Counted from the first letter of the stretch, positions 16,725 to 26,504 are shown. The stretch is 55,717 nt of DNA from Actinomycetes bacterium (GCA_021793515.1 JAJYSP010000017.1:1-55717), one strand, 5' to 3'. The notes: a model not told the origin generated them from the letters alone. Numbers and translations: made by a program.

Positions 16725-18493
16725 TCGTCGACCAGGTCGACGGGTGCGTCGACGAACCGGCTGCGCAACCACTCGCCGAGACCCTTGGCCTGCTTGTCCA
16801 GACGACTCGACGCCGCGACACCCTCTTCGAGTAGGTCGTGGATGAAGAAGTTCAGCGCACGCAGATTCGCGAGCCGGTACCGGTCCACGACGAGCGTGCT
16901 CGTCTCGGGCAGCAGCTCGCCCAACCGCTCGGTGGTGAGGAACTCATCCAGCCAGGCCCAGACTCGCTCGTTGCGGGCAAAGACCCCGAGGTTGGCGTGG
17001 CCACCCTTGTCGCCCGAACGGGTCCCCACCAGACGTCCGAGCGCCACGCGCGTCGTGGGCACCGCATCGTCCCTGGCGGTCGCACCGGGTGAAGAGTCGG
17101 GTGGCGGTAGTGGCGTTGAGGACGTGTGGGGTGCCACCGAGTCGACGACGCGCGTCTCGCCACCGAGCATCGTGACGTACTGGGGCACTACCGAGGCTGG
17201 CACGAGGGCTGGCCGGTAGACCCCGAAGGGCGTGGCCGCGCCGGGGGCGTTCCCGACCCCGAAGTACCCCGGGATCGTCGCGAGAGCAATCTCCACGCCG
17301 GCGTTGGCGACGGCCCGACCGACCTTGCGCTCGTCGTGGTCGCGCAGTGTCAGGTGCCAAAGCGCGACGGCCTCGTCGTTGGTCACCGGGTCCACCTTGT
17401 CGGTGCGCGACAGTCGGGTGGTCACTCGCTCGAAGTCCTCGGGCGCGTAGGGACAGGCGTCCCAGAAGGCCGCCTCGACGACGCGGGCCTTCTCGTCGAT
17501 ATCGAGTCCCGTGAGCGCGATGTGGAGGTCCTGGCGGTAGCCGCCGAGTTCGTTGACCGCGACCTTCAGGGTCGCCGGCGGGGCCTCGCCGCGAACGCCA
17601 CTCAGGCGCACGCGGTCGCGTCCGATCTGGTCGAGCGTGATCGTGTCGAAGCGTGCAGTGACGTCCGGTCCGAGGTAGCGAGGTCCGGCGATCTCGTAGA
17701 GGAGCTGGGACGTCACGGTGCCGATCGAGACCTCGCCGCCCGTGCCGTCGTGCTTCGAGACAACGCACGATCCGTCCGAGGCGACCTCGACCCACGGGAA
17801 GCCCACGTGCGTGAGGTCATCGACCTCGCCGAAGAACGAGTAGTTGCCCCCTGTGACCTGCGCGCCGCACTCGATGACGTGCCCGGCCACGACCGCCCCG
17901 GCGAGGGCGTCGTAATCGTCGCGGGCCCACCGGTGGTGCCACGCGGCCGGCCCACAGACGAGCGCCGCGTCCGTGACCCGACCGGTCACCACGATGTCGG
18001 CCCCCATGTCGAGCGCCGCCACGATGCCAAAGGCGCCGAGGTAGGCGTTCGCGGTCAGTAGCGCCCTTGACTCGAGGGGTTCGCCCGTCTCGGCGTGGGT
18101 CAGTCCGTTGCCACTGGTGCTCAGCGCATCGAGGCGGTCGAGGAGGTCGTCTCCGTTCACGTAGGCGATGCGCGGCGAGAGGCCGAGCTTGTCGGCGGCC
18201 TCGGCGACGGCCTCGGCGCAGTGGTCCGGGTCGAGGCCACCGGCGTTGGCGACGACCTTGACCCCGCGCTCGAGGCAGGTGCCCATGACCTGCTCCATCT
18301 GGGCGACGAAGCTGCGCGCGTAGCCGCCACCGGGGTGCTTCAGGCGGGTGCGCGCGAGGATCAGCATCGTCAGTTCCGCCAGCCAGTCACCGGTCAGGAC
18401 GTCAATCGGGCCACCCTCGACCATCTCGCGCGCGGCCGACAGTCGGTCGCCGTAGAAACCCGAGCAGTTCGCGATGCGGATCGGGTCGGCCAC
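16721..18493 (-). CDS. atuA: acyclic terpene utilisation AtuA family protein (DUF1446)
   Basis: 590 residues beginning IRIANCSGFYGDR, with GPIDVLTGDWLAELTMLIL, VVANAGGLDPDHCAEAV, GADIVVTGRVTDAAL and VIECGAQVTGGNYSFF. These are the conserved segments of the AtuA/DUF1446 family. The C-terminal ~110 residues (RLVGTRSGDKGGHANLGVFA) are the AtuA-like C-terminal domain. AtuA is needed for growth on citronellol or geraniol in pseudomonads, but its reaction is not established. The gene lies 6 nt from the biotin carboxylase gene in the same operon. Confidence 0.88.
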   Translation of the reverse strand: MADPIRIANCSGFYGDRLSAAREMVEGGPIDVLTGDWLAELTMLILARTRLKHPGGGYARSFVAQMEQVMGTCLERGVKVVANAGGLDPDHCAEAVAEAADKLGLSPRIAYVNGDDLLDRLDALSTSGNGLTHAETGEPLESRALLTANAYLGAFGIVAALDMGADIVVTGRVTDAALVCGPAAWHHRWARDDYDALAGAVVAGHVIECGAQVTGGNYSFFGEVDDLTHVGFPWVEVASDGSCVVSKHDGTGGEVSIGTVTSQLLYEIAGPRYLGPDVTARFDTITLDQIGRDRVRLSGVRGEAPPATLKVAVNELGGYRQDLHIALTGLDIDEKARVVEAAFWDACPYAPEDFERVTTRLSRTDKVDPVTNDEAVALWHLTLRDHDERKVGRAVANAGVEIALATIPGYFGVGNAPGAATPFGVYRPALVPASVVPQYVTMLGGETRVVDSVAPHTSSTPLPPPDSSPGATARDDAVPTTRVALGRLVGTRSGDKGGHANLGVFARNERVWAWLDEFLTTERLGELLPETSTLVVDRYRLANLRALNFFIHDLLEEGVAASSRLDKQAKGLGEWLRSRFVDAPVDLVDE

Positions 18494-18499
18494 GACGCC

Positions 18500-20434
18500 C
18501 TAGTCTTCGGCGGGCTCGTCGGGCTCGAAGTCGAGGAGCTCGGCTCCGCCGTCCACCTGCTCGCCCTCGCGAACGAAGATTGCGCTCACGACGCCGTCGG
18601 TTGGGGCGGTGATCGGGTGCTCCATCTTCATTGCCTCTAAGACGACGAGGGTCGCGCCGGCGCGCACGTGCTCACCGACGCTCGCGCGCAGGTCGATCAC
18701 CACGCCGGGCATCGGGGCGAGGAGGCCGCCGACGGTGTCGACGACGCCGGGTACGCGGAAGCGCGACACCAGCGCGAACTCGACGGTGCCGCGCGGCACC
18801 TGGACGTAGAGGTGGTGGGCGACCGCCGTGATGCGCGCACGCCAGCGTCGGTCATTGACCGCGAGGTCGATGGAAGTGGGTGTCCAGGCGACCACTCGGG
18901 CCGATCCCGTCGCGAGGGCCACCGTGCCGTCTCGGCGCACGTGGTAGTCGACGGCGATGGTGTGGTCCCCGTGACGAAGTTCGACTCGTTGGTCGGGCAG
19001 GCGGGCGTTGCGCCAGCCGCTCGGCACGGCGGCGAGTACCGGCGCCTCGTGTCGGTTTCGACCCTGGAGCCAGAGGGAGGCGGCGACGGCTGCGTCGTGC
19101 AACTCGTCCTCGGTGAGTACCAGCGTGCGCGCCGGGGCGTGGCGCTCGATGAAGTCGGTCGTGGTGTCGCCCGCGAGGAAGCCGGGGTGGCGCAGGGTCG
19201 CGGCGAGGAAGTCCCGGTTCGTCGTGACCCCACCGAGGTGCAGTCGCTCAAGGGCGCTCGCGAGCACGCCGGCCGCCTCCTCGCGCGTGGGCGCGTGGGC
19301 GATCACCTTGGCGAGCAGCGGATCGAAGGCGACCGAGACGGCCGACCCCCGCTCGACGCCGGACTCCCAGCGCACCGTCGGTTCGCTCGCCGGTTCGAAG
19401 GCGGCGAGTGTGCCCGTCGCCGGCAGGAAGCCGGCGTTCGGGTCCTCGGCGCAGAGTCGAACCTCGATGGCCCAACCCTTCGGCGTCGTCACCGCGGGGG
19501 CGCTCAGTGGGTGGCCGTCGGCGATGCGCAGTTGTTCGCGTACGAGGTCGACGCCCGTCACCATCTCGGTGACCGGGTGTTCGACTTGGAGCCGCGTGTT
19601 GACCTCGAGGAAGAAGAACTCGCGGGTCGCGTCGTCGACCAGGAACTCCACCGTGCCGGCGGACTGGTAGCCAATCGCGCGCGCGAGTGTGAGGGCCGCT
19701 TCGCCCATCGCGGTGCGCATCGCCGGGTCGACGATGGACGAGGGCGACTCCTCGACCAGTTTCTGGTGCCGTCGTTGGATCGAGCACTCGCGTTCACCGA
19801 GGTGCACGAGGTTGCCGTGGGCGTCACCCAGGATCTGGATCTCGACGTGGCGCGATGCGCCGACGTAGCGTTCGAGGAAGACCCGGTCGTCACCGAAGCC
19901 GCCGAGCGCCTCTCGTCGCGCGGCCGCGACGGACTCCTCGAGCTGGTCCATCGAGGTGACCAGTCGCATGCCCTTGCCACCGCCACCGGCGGCGGCCTTT
20001 ACGAGCAGAGGGAAACCGACATTCTCGGCGTCGGCGAGGTCTTCGCTCGAGACGAGCACCGGCACCTGCAGTGACCGGGCAAGGTCCTTGGCCGCGAGCT
20101 TGTCGCCCATGGCCTCGATCACGGCGGGCGGTGGCCCCACCCAGGTGAGGCCGGCGGCCGCGACGGCCCGGGCGAAGTCGGCGTTCTCTGACAGGAAGCC
20201 GTAGCCGGGGTGGATCGCGTCGGCGCCGGCCCGACGCGCGGCCTCGATTACGGCGGCGCCGTCGAGGTAGCCCGTCGCGAGGCGAATCGCGACGTCGGCG
20301 TCGGTGACGAAGGGCGCGCGCACGTCGGCGTCGACGTAGACGGCCACCGTACGCAGGCCGAGCGATCGGGCGCCGCGGATGACGCGTCGGGCGATCTCGC
20401 CCCGGTTGGCTACGAGCACGCTCGTCATCGTCAT
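18500..20434 (-). CDS. acyl-CoA carboxylase, biotin carboxylase + BCCP subunit
   Basis: 644 residues from ATG 20434, overlapping the upstream stop (ATGA). VLVANRGEIARRVIRGA opens the biotin carboxylase domain. The ATP-grasp loop is AAAGGGGKGMRLV, with HVEIQILGD and FFLEVNTRLQVEHPVTEMV further on. The C-terminal biotinyl domain carries VLEAMKMEHPI, the Lys being the biotin site. It makes carboxybiotin for the partner carboxyltransferase. In an operon with AtuA the likely substrates are branched unsaturated acyl-CoAs (geranyl- or methylcrotonyl-CoA), though propionyl-CoA cannot be excluded. Confidence 0.93.
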   Translation of the reverse strand: MTMTSVLVANRGEIARRVIRGARSLGLRTVAVYVDADVRAPFVTDADVAIRLATGYLDGAAVIEAARRAGADAIHPGYGFLSENADFARAVAAAGLTWVGPPPAVIEAMGDKLAAKDLARSLQVPVLVSSEDLADAENVGFPLLVKAAAGGGGKGMRLVTSMDQLEESVAAARREALGGFGDDRVFLERYVGASRHVEIQILGDAHGNLVHLGERECSIQRRHQKLVEESPSSIVDPAMRTAMGEAALTLARAIGYQSAGTVEFLVDDATREFFFLEVNTRLQVEHPVTEMVTGVDLVREQLRIADGHPLSAPAVTTPKGWAIEVRLCAEDPNAGFLPATGTLAAFEPASEPTVRWESGVERGSAVSVAFDPLLAKVIAHAPTREEAAGVLASALERLHLGGVTTNRDFLAATLRHPGFLAGDTTTDFIERHAPARTLVLTEDELHDAAVAASLWLQGRNRHEAPVLAAVPSGWRNARLPDQRVELRHGDHTIAVDYHVRRDGTVALATGSARVVAWTPTSIDLAVNDRRWRARITAVAHHLYVQVPRGTVEFALVSRFRVPGVVDTVGGLLAPMPGVVIDLRASVGEHVRAGATLVVLEAMKMEHPITAPTDGVVSAIFVREGEQVDGGAELLDFEPDEPAED

Positions 20435-22068
20435 AGGCGGAACACCCCGTAACTCGTCGCACCCTCGATGGGTCGGCTCCGCACCACCGACAGGCACAGA
20501 CCGAGCACGGTGCGCGTGTCGCGGGGATCGATGATGCCGTCGTCACTCACCACGCCGGTCGCGGCCAACGCGAGCGACCCTTTCTCCTGCATCTCCTCGA
20601 CCATGGCGACGATCTTCGCGTCCTCTTCCTCGTCGAAGGCCTCGCCCTTACGCTCCGCCTGGGCCCGTCGGACTTGGCTCATGACACCCGCGATCTGCTT
20701 GGGTCCCATGACCGCAATCTTCGCGGTGGGCCACAGGAAGGTGAACCGGTTCCCGAAGGCTCGCCCCGACATGCCGTAGGTGCCGGCGCCGTAGGAGGAG
20801 CCGACGATGACCGTCAGATGGGGCACCGTCGAGTTCGTGACGGCGTTGAGCATCTGGGAGCCCTTCTTGATGATCCCCTCGGCCTCGGCTTCGCGCCCGA
20901 CCATGTAGCCGGTCACGTTCTGGACGAAGATCAGCGGCACGTCGATCTGGTTGCAGAGCTGGATGAACTGGCCCGCCTTCTCGGCGGCGTGCGGGTAGAT
21001 CACGCCGTTGTTGCCGAGGATGCCGACGGGGTAGCCGTGGATGGAGGCCCACCCGCAGATCATCGTCGAGCCGTAGCGCGCTTTGAACTCCTCGAAGCGT
21101 GAACCGTCCACGACCCGCCCAATGATCTCGCGCACGTCGACGGGTTGGCGCAGGTCGCGGCTCACGATGCCGAGCAGCTCCTCAGGGTCGAGCACCGGCT
21201 CCTCAACGCGCAGCGAAGGAGCGGGTCCGCGCTTTCGCCAGTTGAGGTGCGAGACGACCTCGCGGCAGAGTCGGATCGCGTCCATCTCGTCCTCGGCGAA
21301 GTAGTCGCCGAGCCCGGACACCTCGGCGTGCAGCCGGGCGCCGCCCAGGGTCTCGTCGTCGGTCTCCTCTCCGGTCGCCATCTTCACGAGGGGCGGTCCG
21401 GCGAGGAAGATCTTGGACTGGTCCTTGACGACGATGTTGTAGTCCGAGAGTCCGGGCTGGTACGCCCCGCCGGCCGTCGAGGAGCCGAAGACGACGCTCA
21501 CCGTCGGCACGCGCATCTTGGACAGCTCGATCAGGTCATAGAAGAAGCGGCCGCTCTCGGCGAAGTGGCCGGTATTCATCTTGCCCCCGCCACCGCTGCC
21601 CACGCGCAGGTCGGCGCCAGCGGACTCGACGAAGCTCACGTAGGGGATCTGGTTGTCGCGCGCGACCTCGAGCGCCCGCATCCACTTCTTCGCCGAATAG
21701 ATCGTGAGTGCCCCACCAAGCACCGAGGGGTCGTTGGCCATGATGACGCACTCGGTGCCGGCGATGACGCCGATGCCCACCACCATCCCGCCGCCCATGG
21801 CGTAGTCCGAGTCGTAGCCCGCGAGGGCGGACAGTTCTAGGAAGGGGCTGTCGGGGTCAAGCACCGCCGCGATCCGCTCGCGCACGGGCATCTTGCCGCG
21901 ACTGCGCAGCCGGGCCATCGCCTGCTCGCCACCGCCGGCGTTGGCCTGGTCGAGCAGGTCGTCGATGACGCCCAACTGCTCGAGCATGTCGACGCGATTC
22001 TGCTGGAAGGCGTCGCCGACGACGTCGAGCCGTGAGACCAGGGCAGGGGCTAGCAGGTGTCGCTCCAC
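20431..22068 (-). CDS. acyl-CoA carboxylase, carboxyltransferase (beta) subunit
   Basis: 545 residues from GTG 22068. It has two crotonase-like halves: an N-terminal domain with SFVESAGADLRVGSGGGGKM and VSVVFGSSTAGGAYQPGLSDY, and a C-terminal domain with GILGNNGVIYPHAAEKAGQF, FVQNVTGYMVG and VIVGSSYGAGTYGMSGRAF. The pattern is closest to methylcrotonyl-/geranyl-CoA carboxylase beta subunits. A TAGTAT -10 element 6 nt before the GTG marks the operon promoter. This first gene sets up a five-gene operon: carboxyltransferase, biotin carboxylase, AtuA, the DinB-like protein and the hydratase. Confidence 0.92.
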   Translation of the reverse strand: MERHLLAPALVSRLDVVGDAFQQNRVDMLEQLGVIDDLLDQANAGGGEQAMARLRSRGKMPVRERIAAVLDPDSPFLELSALAGYDSDYAMGGGMVVGIGVIAGTECVIMANDPSVLGGALTIYSAKKWMRALEVARDNQIPYVSFVESAGADLRVGSGGGGKMNTGHFAESGRFFYDLIELSKMRVPTVSVVFGSSTAGGAYQPGLSDYNIVVKDQSKIFLAGPPLVKMATGEETDDETLGGARLHAEVSGLGDYFAEDEMDAIRLCREVVSHLNWRKRGPAPSLRVEEPVLDPEELLGIVSRDLRQPVDVREIIGRVVDGSRFEEFKARYGSTMICGWASIHGYPVGILGNNGVIYPHAAEKAGQFIQLCNQIDVPLIFVQNVTGYMVGREAEAEGIIKKGSQMLNAVTNSTVPHLTVIVGSSYGAGTYGMSGRAFGNRFTFLWPTAKIAVMGPKQIAGVMSQVRRAQAERKGEAFDEEEDAKIVAMVEEMQEKGSLALAATGVVSDDGIIDPRDTRTVLGLCLSVVRSRPIEGATSYGVFRL

Positions 22069-22074
22069 GCGCCG

Positions 22075-22080
22075 ATACTA
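22075..22080 (-). promoter_or_regulatory. -10 element TAGTAT of the leaderless carboxylase operon
   Basis: TAGTAT on the minus strand ends 6 nt before the GTG at 22068. It lies about 37 bp from the divergent rpiB promoter. Confidence 0.6.
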
Positions 22081-22116
22081 GAGCCGGTGCACCGGTGAGT
22101 GAGAATGGCCGACGGG

Positions 22117-22122
22117 TAGGGT
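22117..22122 (+). promoter_or_regulatory. -10 element TAGGGT of leaderless rpiB
   Basis: TAGGGT ends 7 nt before the ATG at 22130. It supports that ATG over the in-frame GTG codons just upstream. Confidence 0.5.
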
Positions 22123-22129
22123 GGGTGTG

Positions 22130-22579
22130 ATGCGCGTCGCTCTGGGATCCGATCACGCTGGCTACGAGCTCAAGGCGCACCTCGTCGCCACGCTCGAACA
22201 GTGGGGCTACGACGTTCTAGACCTCGGTACCGAGAATGGCGAGGACAGTGTCGACTACCCGGACTACGGCGAGGCCGTCGGGCGCGCGGTCGCCTCGGGC
22301 GACGCCGATCTCGGCGTCGCGGTCTGTGGCTCGGGCATCGGAATCGCCATCGCGGCGAACAAGGTGCCCGGTGTGCGCGCAGCCGTGGTGCACGACGTAA
22401 CCTCGGCGCACCTCGCGCGCGAACACAACCACGCGAACGTGCTGTGCCTGGGTGGTCGCCTCACGGGCGCGACCGTCGCGGTCGAGTCGCTGCGCGCGTG
22501 GTTGGACGCCACCCCGGGCGAGGGTCGCCACCTGGGGCGGATCGAGAAGTTGACGACGCTCGACCATCGTCGGGCCTGA
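22130..22579 (+). CDS. rpiB: ribose-5-phosphate isomerase B
   Basis: 149 residues from ATG 22130 ([15 protein letters not shown]). It interconverts ribose 5-phosphate and ribulose 5-phosphate. [10 protein letters not shown], the [17 protein letters not shown] region, and [22 protein letters not shown], with the Cys general base, are RpiB hallmarks. [23 protein letters not shown] is also conserved. It lies 14 nt before glyA and is probably cotranscribed. Confidence 0.93.
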   Translation: MRVALGSDHAGYELKAHLVATLEQWGYDVLDLGTENGEDSVDYPDYGEAVGRAVASGDADLGVAVCGSGIGIAIAANKVPGVRAAVVHDVTSAHLAREHNHANVLCLGGRLTGATVAVESLRAWLDATPGEGRHLGRIEKLTTLDHRRA

Positions 22580-22593
22580 AAAGAGAGGCGGCC

Positions 22594-23883
22594 GTGGAGT
22601 CATCCCCGTTCGACGCATGGATTACCAACGACGACGAGCTGGTGTCGTTGCTCGCCCAGGAGTGGCAGCGACAGACTTCGACGTTGCAGCTGATCGCGAG
22701 TGAGAACTTCGCGTCGCCCGCGGTCATGGCCGCGACCGGATCAGTCCTGACCAACAAGTACGCGGAGGGCTATCCCGGACGGCGCTACTACGGCGGTAAC
22801 CAGATCGTCGACGAGGTCGAGGACCTGGCCCGACGTCGCCTCACCGCGCTCTTCGGTGCCGATCACGCCAACGTCCAGCCCCACAGCGGGGCGAACGCGA
22901 ACGTCGCCGTCTACCAGGCTCTGCTCGAGGCCGGTGACACAATCCTCGCCATGCGACTCGACCAGGGCGGGCACCTCACCCACGGCTCACCGGCGTCGAT
23001 GACCTCCAAGGCCTGGCACTTCGTCTCCTACGGCGTGACGGCGCGCAATGACGATCCCGAGCAGCCCGGCGAGCTGATTGACTTCGACAACGTTCGCGAC
23101 CTCGCTCGCGAGCACCGGCCCAAGCTGATCGTGGCCGGCGCGACCGCCTACGCCCGTCGCATCGACCCGTCGCCCTTCCGCGAGATTGCCGACGAGGTCG
23201 GTGCCCTGTTGATGTTCGACTCGGCCCACGTCGCCGGACTGATCGCCGGTGGTTCGCACCCCAACCCCGTGCCCTACGCCGACGTGGTGACCTTCACCAC
23301 GCACAAGACCCTGCGTGGTCCGCGCGGCGGCGCCATTCTCGCGCGGGCCGAGCTGGCCAAGAAGATCGATTCGGCCGTCTTCCCGGGCCAGCAGGGGGGA
23401 CCGCTCGAGCACGCGATCGCCGCCAAGGCGGTGTCCTTCCGCGAAGCCTCGCTTCCGTCGTTCTCGCTGTACACCGAGCAGATCGTCGCCAACGCCAAGG
23501 CCTTCGCGACGGCGCTCGCCGGTCACGGGTTCCGCCTGGTGTCCGGTGGGACCGAGAACCACATGGTCCTGCTCGACCTGCGCGAGTTCGACGCCGAGCT
23601 CACGGGAAAAGAAGCCCAAGAGGTGCTCGATCGGGCCGGGATCACGACGAACCGCAACACGATCCCCGACGACCCACGCAGCCCCTTCATCACGTCGGGA
23701 CTCCGTCTCGGCACCGCCGCTCAGACGACGGCGGGCATGCGCGAGGGTGAGTTCACCCAGATCGCGGACCTGATGACGCGGGCGCTTCGCGGGCGCGCCG
23801 ATGAAGCCGAGGTCAGTGCGGTGCGCGCCGACGTGGCCGAACTCTGTCGCTCGTTCAACCCGTACGCCACCTTCGTGAAGTAA
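22594..23883 (+). CDS. glyA: serine hydroxymethyltransferase
   Basis: 429 residues. The GTG at 22594 is chosen because AAGAGAGG precedes it and the protein starts near the family norm. It converts serine and tetrahydrofolate to glycine and 5,10-methylene-THF. [31 protein letters not shown], the aspartate in [13 protein letters not shown], and the PLP lysine near residue 238 in [13 protein letters not shown] are all present. It is followed after 2 nt by the wecA-like gene, so it likely leads the transcript into the atp operon. Confidence 0.96.
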   Translation: MESSPFDAWITNDDELVSLLAQEWQRQTSTLQLIASENFASPAVMAATGSVLTNKYAEGYPGRRYYGGNQIVDEVEDLARRRLTALFGADHANVQPHSGANANVAVYQALLEAGDTILAMRLDQGGHLTHGSPASMTSKAWHFVSYGVTARNDDPEQPGELIDFDNVRDLAREHRPKLIVAGATAYARRIDPSPFREIADEVGALLMFDSAHVAGLIAGGSHPNPVPYADVVTFTTHKTLRGPRGGAILARAELAKKIDSAVFPGQQGGPLEHAIAAKAVSFREASLPSFSLYTEQIVANAKAFATALAGHGFRLVSGGTENHMVLLDLREFDAELTGKEAQEVLDRAGITTNRNTIPDDPRSPFITSGLRLGTAAQTTAGMREGEFTQIADLMTRALRGRADEAEVSAVRADVAELCRSFNPYATFVK

Positions 23884-23885
23884 CC

Positions 23886-25031
23886 GTGCGCAACATCCTC
23901 GCCTACGCCGTCGTCGCGTTCGTCGGGGCCCTCGTGACCATGGTTCTCAACCGCCCCGCGCGGTTGATCTCGTTGCGGGTGGGCTACACGGCCCAGCCCG
24001 ACGCCCGCAAGGTCCACCAGACCGTCACGCCCTACGGCGGCGGCGCCGCGATGCTGGTCGGTCTGTGCGTCGCCTTGGTCGCCGCGGTGTTCATCCCCGA
24101 ACTGCGCATGGTGATCTCGTCGTCACATGAGATGTTGGGGGTGGTCATCGCCACGGGCGTTATCTTCGTCGTCGGCGTCGTGGACGACTTCCGCGAGATG
24201 AGCCCACCGGCCAAGGTGGCGGGACAGTTCCTCGCCGCCTCGGTGCTCTACTTCAGCGGCGCCACGATGTACCAGCTCAAGTTGCCCTTCGCGGGCTTCG
24301 TCGTGCTCGGCCCGTCGATCCTGCCCCTGATCACCGCCGTGTGGGTCTTCGCGATCTCCAACGCGATCAACCTGATCGACGGGCTCGACGGCCTGGCCGC
24401 GGGCATCGTGGCCATCGCCTCGGCGACGCTGTGCGTGTACGGACTGCGCCTCGAAGACCTGGGACTGTTACCGGTGACCAACGTAGGACCACTGATCGCG
24501 GCGCTCACCTTTGGAATCTGTGTCGGCTTCCTGCGCGACAACTTCCATCCGGCCAAGCTGTTCATGGGCGACGCCGGCGCGTTGATGCTCGGGCTCTTGA
24601 TGTCGGCCTCGACGATGGTGATCGGGGGGCGCACCCCGCCAGCGAGCGGCGTCACCTTCTTCTTCTTCGCGCCCCTGCTCATCCCCGTGTTCATCCTCGG
24701 CGTACCGCTCATCGACGCGGTCTGGGCCTTCGTGCGACGTACCGCCTCGGGACAGGGGTTCCACACCCCGGACAAGAACCACATCCATCACCGCCTCATG
24801 CGGCTCGGACATGGTCATCGGCGCACGGTGTTCATCCTCTGGCTCTGGACGGCGCTGCTGTGCGGCTTCGTCCTCTTCCCGCTGTTCGAGCCGCGCGTGA
24901 ACGTCTTCATCCCCTTCGGCGTGGCGTTGCTGCTCGTGGGCCTGCTCACCTGGTTCAGCCCGCTGTTCAACCGCTGGACGGGTCGCGGTCCCGTGGACGT
25001 CGAGACCAGTGACGAGGCGGTGCACCAGTGA
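23886..25031 (+). CDS. wecA: undecaprenyl-phosphate GlcNAc-1-phosphate transferase (MraY/WecA family)
   Basis: 381 residues with about ten or eleven hydrophobic segments, so an integral membrane protein. GVVDDFREM is the DDxxD-type metal/polyprenol motif, NAINLIDGLDGLAAGI and LFMGDAGALMLGL are catalytic loops, and NHIHHRLMRLGHGHR is the cytoplasmic His-rich loop of WecA-type enzymes. It transfers sugar-1-phosphate from a UDP-sugar to polyprenyl phosphate for cell-wall polymers such as arabinogalactan. Its position directly before the atp genes is conserved in actinobacteria. It overlaps the next gene by 4 nt. Confidence 0.9.
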   Translation: MRNILAYAVVAFVGALVTMVLNRPARLISLRVGYTAQPDARKVHQTVTPYGGGAAMLVGLCVALVAAVFIPELRMVISSSHEMLGVVIATGVIFVVGVVDDFREMSPPAKVAGQFLAASVLYFSGATMYQLKLPFAGFVVLGPSILPLITAVWVFAISNAINLIDGLDGLAAGIVAIASATLCVYGLRLEDLGLLPVTNVGPLIAALTFGICVGFLRDNFHPAKLFMGDAGALMLGLLMSASTMVIGGRTPPASGVTFFFFAPLLIPVFILGVPLIDAVWAFVRRTASGQGFHTPDKNHIHHRLMRLGHGHRRTVFILWLWTALLCGFVLFPLFEPRVNVFIPFGVALLLVGLLTWFSPLFNRWTGRGPVDVETSDEAVHQ

Positions 25032-25297
25032 GTGATGAAGCGAACGGGACCGACCCCGCACACCACGACGGTTCCCCCGACCAGCACGAAGACGTCGGTG
25101 ACGGGACATGGATCGGCCTGGGCGCACTCGCGGCGCTCGGCACGACGATCGCGATCACCGAGGCCGTGGGCGTCGTGGCCGGCATCTGGATCGACCGGAC
25201 GTGGGGGACCACTCCGTGGGGTCTCGTTTTCGGGATAGTGTTGGGGACGGTCGCCGCCGTGGTGAGCGTAGTGAAGCAAGTCCGGCGTTTCCTCTAG
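25028..25297 (+). CDS. small AtpZ/AtpI-like membrane protein
   Basis: 89 residues from GTG 25028. An acidic N-terminal ~28 residues is followed by two transmembrane segments (GLGALAALGTTIAITEAVGV; LVFGIVLGTVAAVVSVVKQV) joined by the GIWIDRTWGT loop. This is typical of the AtpZ/AtpI group, which assists c-ring assembly or ion uptake for the ATP synthase. It overlaps wecA by 4 nt and is followed by a second, larger subunit-I-like protein. Confidence 0.75.
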   Translation: MSDEANGTDPAHHDGSPDQHEDVGDGTWIGLGALAALGTTIAITEAVGVVAGIWIDRTWGTTPWGLVFGIVLGTVAAVVSVVKQVRRFL

Positions 25298-25305
25298 AAA
25301 CCTAA

Positions 25306-25719
25306 TTGCCCGTGCTTGAGAACCTACCCACGAATACGTTGCCGCGCCTGTTGAGGCGGACGACCGTCTCCGCCCTCGCGGCGGGACTCGTGGGCTTCGT
25401 GGTCGCCCTTGTCATCGCGCCGCCCCTGGCCGCACTCGGCGTGGCGATCGGCGTGGGGCTCGCCGTGGTCAACCTGCGCTTCCTCGATCGACAGGCCGCG
25501 CGCGTCGAACTTCGAGGTGAGCAGAGTTCCAAAGCGGTCCGTCGCCAACTCGGTGGTAAGACCACCGGACGCCTCGCGGTAGTCACCGTGGTGGTGCTCG
25601 CGCTGGTTTGGCTGAACGCCCCCTTAGGAATCGGTATTGTATCGGGGCTCGTGATTTATCAAATCGTGTTCGTGATCAACGTGATGCGCGTGGTGGCGAG
25701 CCAAGGAGGCCCAGAGTGA
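25306..25719 (+). CDS. atpI: ATP synthase subunit I-like protein
   Basis: 137 residues, four hydrophobic stretches (about 20-40, 43-60, 87-103, 108-130). It begins at TTG 25306, with GTG 25312 possible. It sits directly before atpB and overlaps its GTG start, the standard place for AtpI, which helps assemble the c-ring. Sequence similarity is weak in this family, so the name rests mainly on position and topology. Confidence 0.7.
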   Translation: MPVLENLPTNTLPRLLRRTTVSALAAGLVGFVVALVIAPPLAALGVAIGVGLAVVNLRFLDRQAARVELRGEQSSKAVRRQLGGKTTGRLAVVTVVVLALVWLNAPLGIGIVSGLVIYQIVFVINVMRVVASQGGPE

Positions 25720-26480
25720 AGATGCTGTACGCCGCGAAGACGATCACGGTTGGCGTCCACCCGACCTTCCGCGTGTTCGGCTTGACGATCGACGGCGACA
25801 TCGTGATGTCGACGTTGTTGACGGCGGCGATCTTCCTCTTCCTCGCGCTTCGCATGCGCGCGCGCGTCTCAGACGGCGTGCCGAGCAAACTCCAACTGTT
25901 CTGGGAGATCCTGGTTGAGCAGGTCACCGAGCTCGCGCTCTCGGCGATCGGGCCCAAGGGTCGGCGCTACGTGCCTATCGCGGTCACGATCTTCCTCTTC
26001 ATCCTCATCGCCAACTGGATCGACTTCATCCCGTCGGCGATGCACCCCGGTGTGTCGGGCCCAATCTTCCCCGCTCCGACCGGTGACGTGAATCTACCGC
26101 TCGCCATGGCGTTGGTGGTGATCGTCTGGGTGCACATCGAGTCGTTCCGCGCCCGCGGGTTCAAGGGCTACTTCAAGCACTACGCCCAGCCCTACGCGGC
26201 CCTGACGCCAATCAACATCGTCGAGGAGATCACCAAGCCGATCACCCTGACCTTCCGTCTCTTCGGCAACCTGTTCTCCGGTGGCCTGTTCGTGGTGGTG
26301 CTCACCACGCTGCTGCCCATCTACATCAGCCCGCCGTTCGAGATCGGCTGGAAGCTCTTCGACACGGGACTGCTCGGCGCGATCCAGGCGTTCATCTTCA
26401 TGCTTTTGACGATCCTCTACTTCGGCATGGCCACGAGCCACGAGGAAGAGCCAGTCGTCGCACTTGAGGCCTCACACTAA
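25716..26480 (+). CDS. atpB: ATP synthase Fo subunit a
   Basis: 254 residues from GTG 25716, 6 nt behind a strong AAGGAGG; ATG 25722 is an alternative. The proton-channel subunit. The essential arginine is in ITLTFRLFGNLFSGG, followed by hydrophobic helices ending FMLLTILYFGMATSHEEE. Five or so transmembrane helices are apparent. It is next to atpE, as in all atp operons. Confidence 0.95.
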   Translation: MKMLYAAKTITVGVHPTFRVFGLTIDGDIVMSTLLTAAIFLFLALRMRARVSDGVPSKLQLFWEILVEQVTELALSAIGPKGRRYVPIAVTIFLFILIANWIDFIPSAMHPGVSGPIFPAPTGDVNLPLAMALVVIVWVHIESFRARGFKGYFKHYAQPYAALTPINIVEEITKPITLTFRLFGNLFSGGLFVVVLTTLLPIYISPPFEIGWKLFDTGLLGAIQAFIFMLLTILYFGMATSHEEEPVVALEASH

Positions 26481-26504
26481 ACCAACCCAGGAGGAAAGAT
26501 TAAA

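Noticed and set aside
22201-22593. Upstream extension of glyA through rpiB
   Set aside because: The open frame overlaps rpiB in another frame; the GTG at 22594 has a ribosome site and the normal N-terminus.
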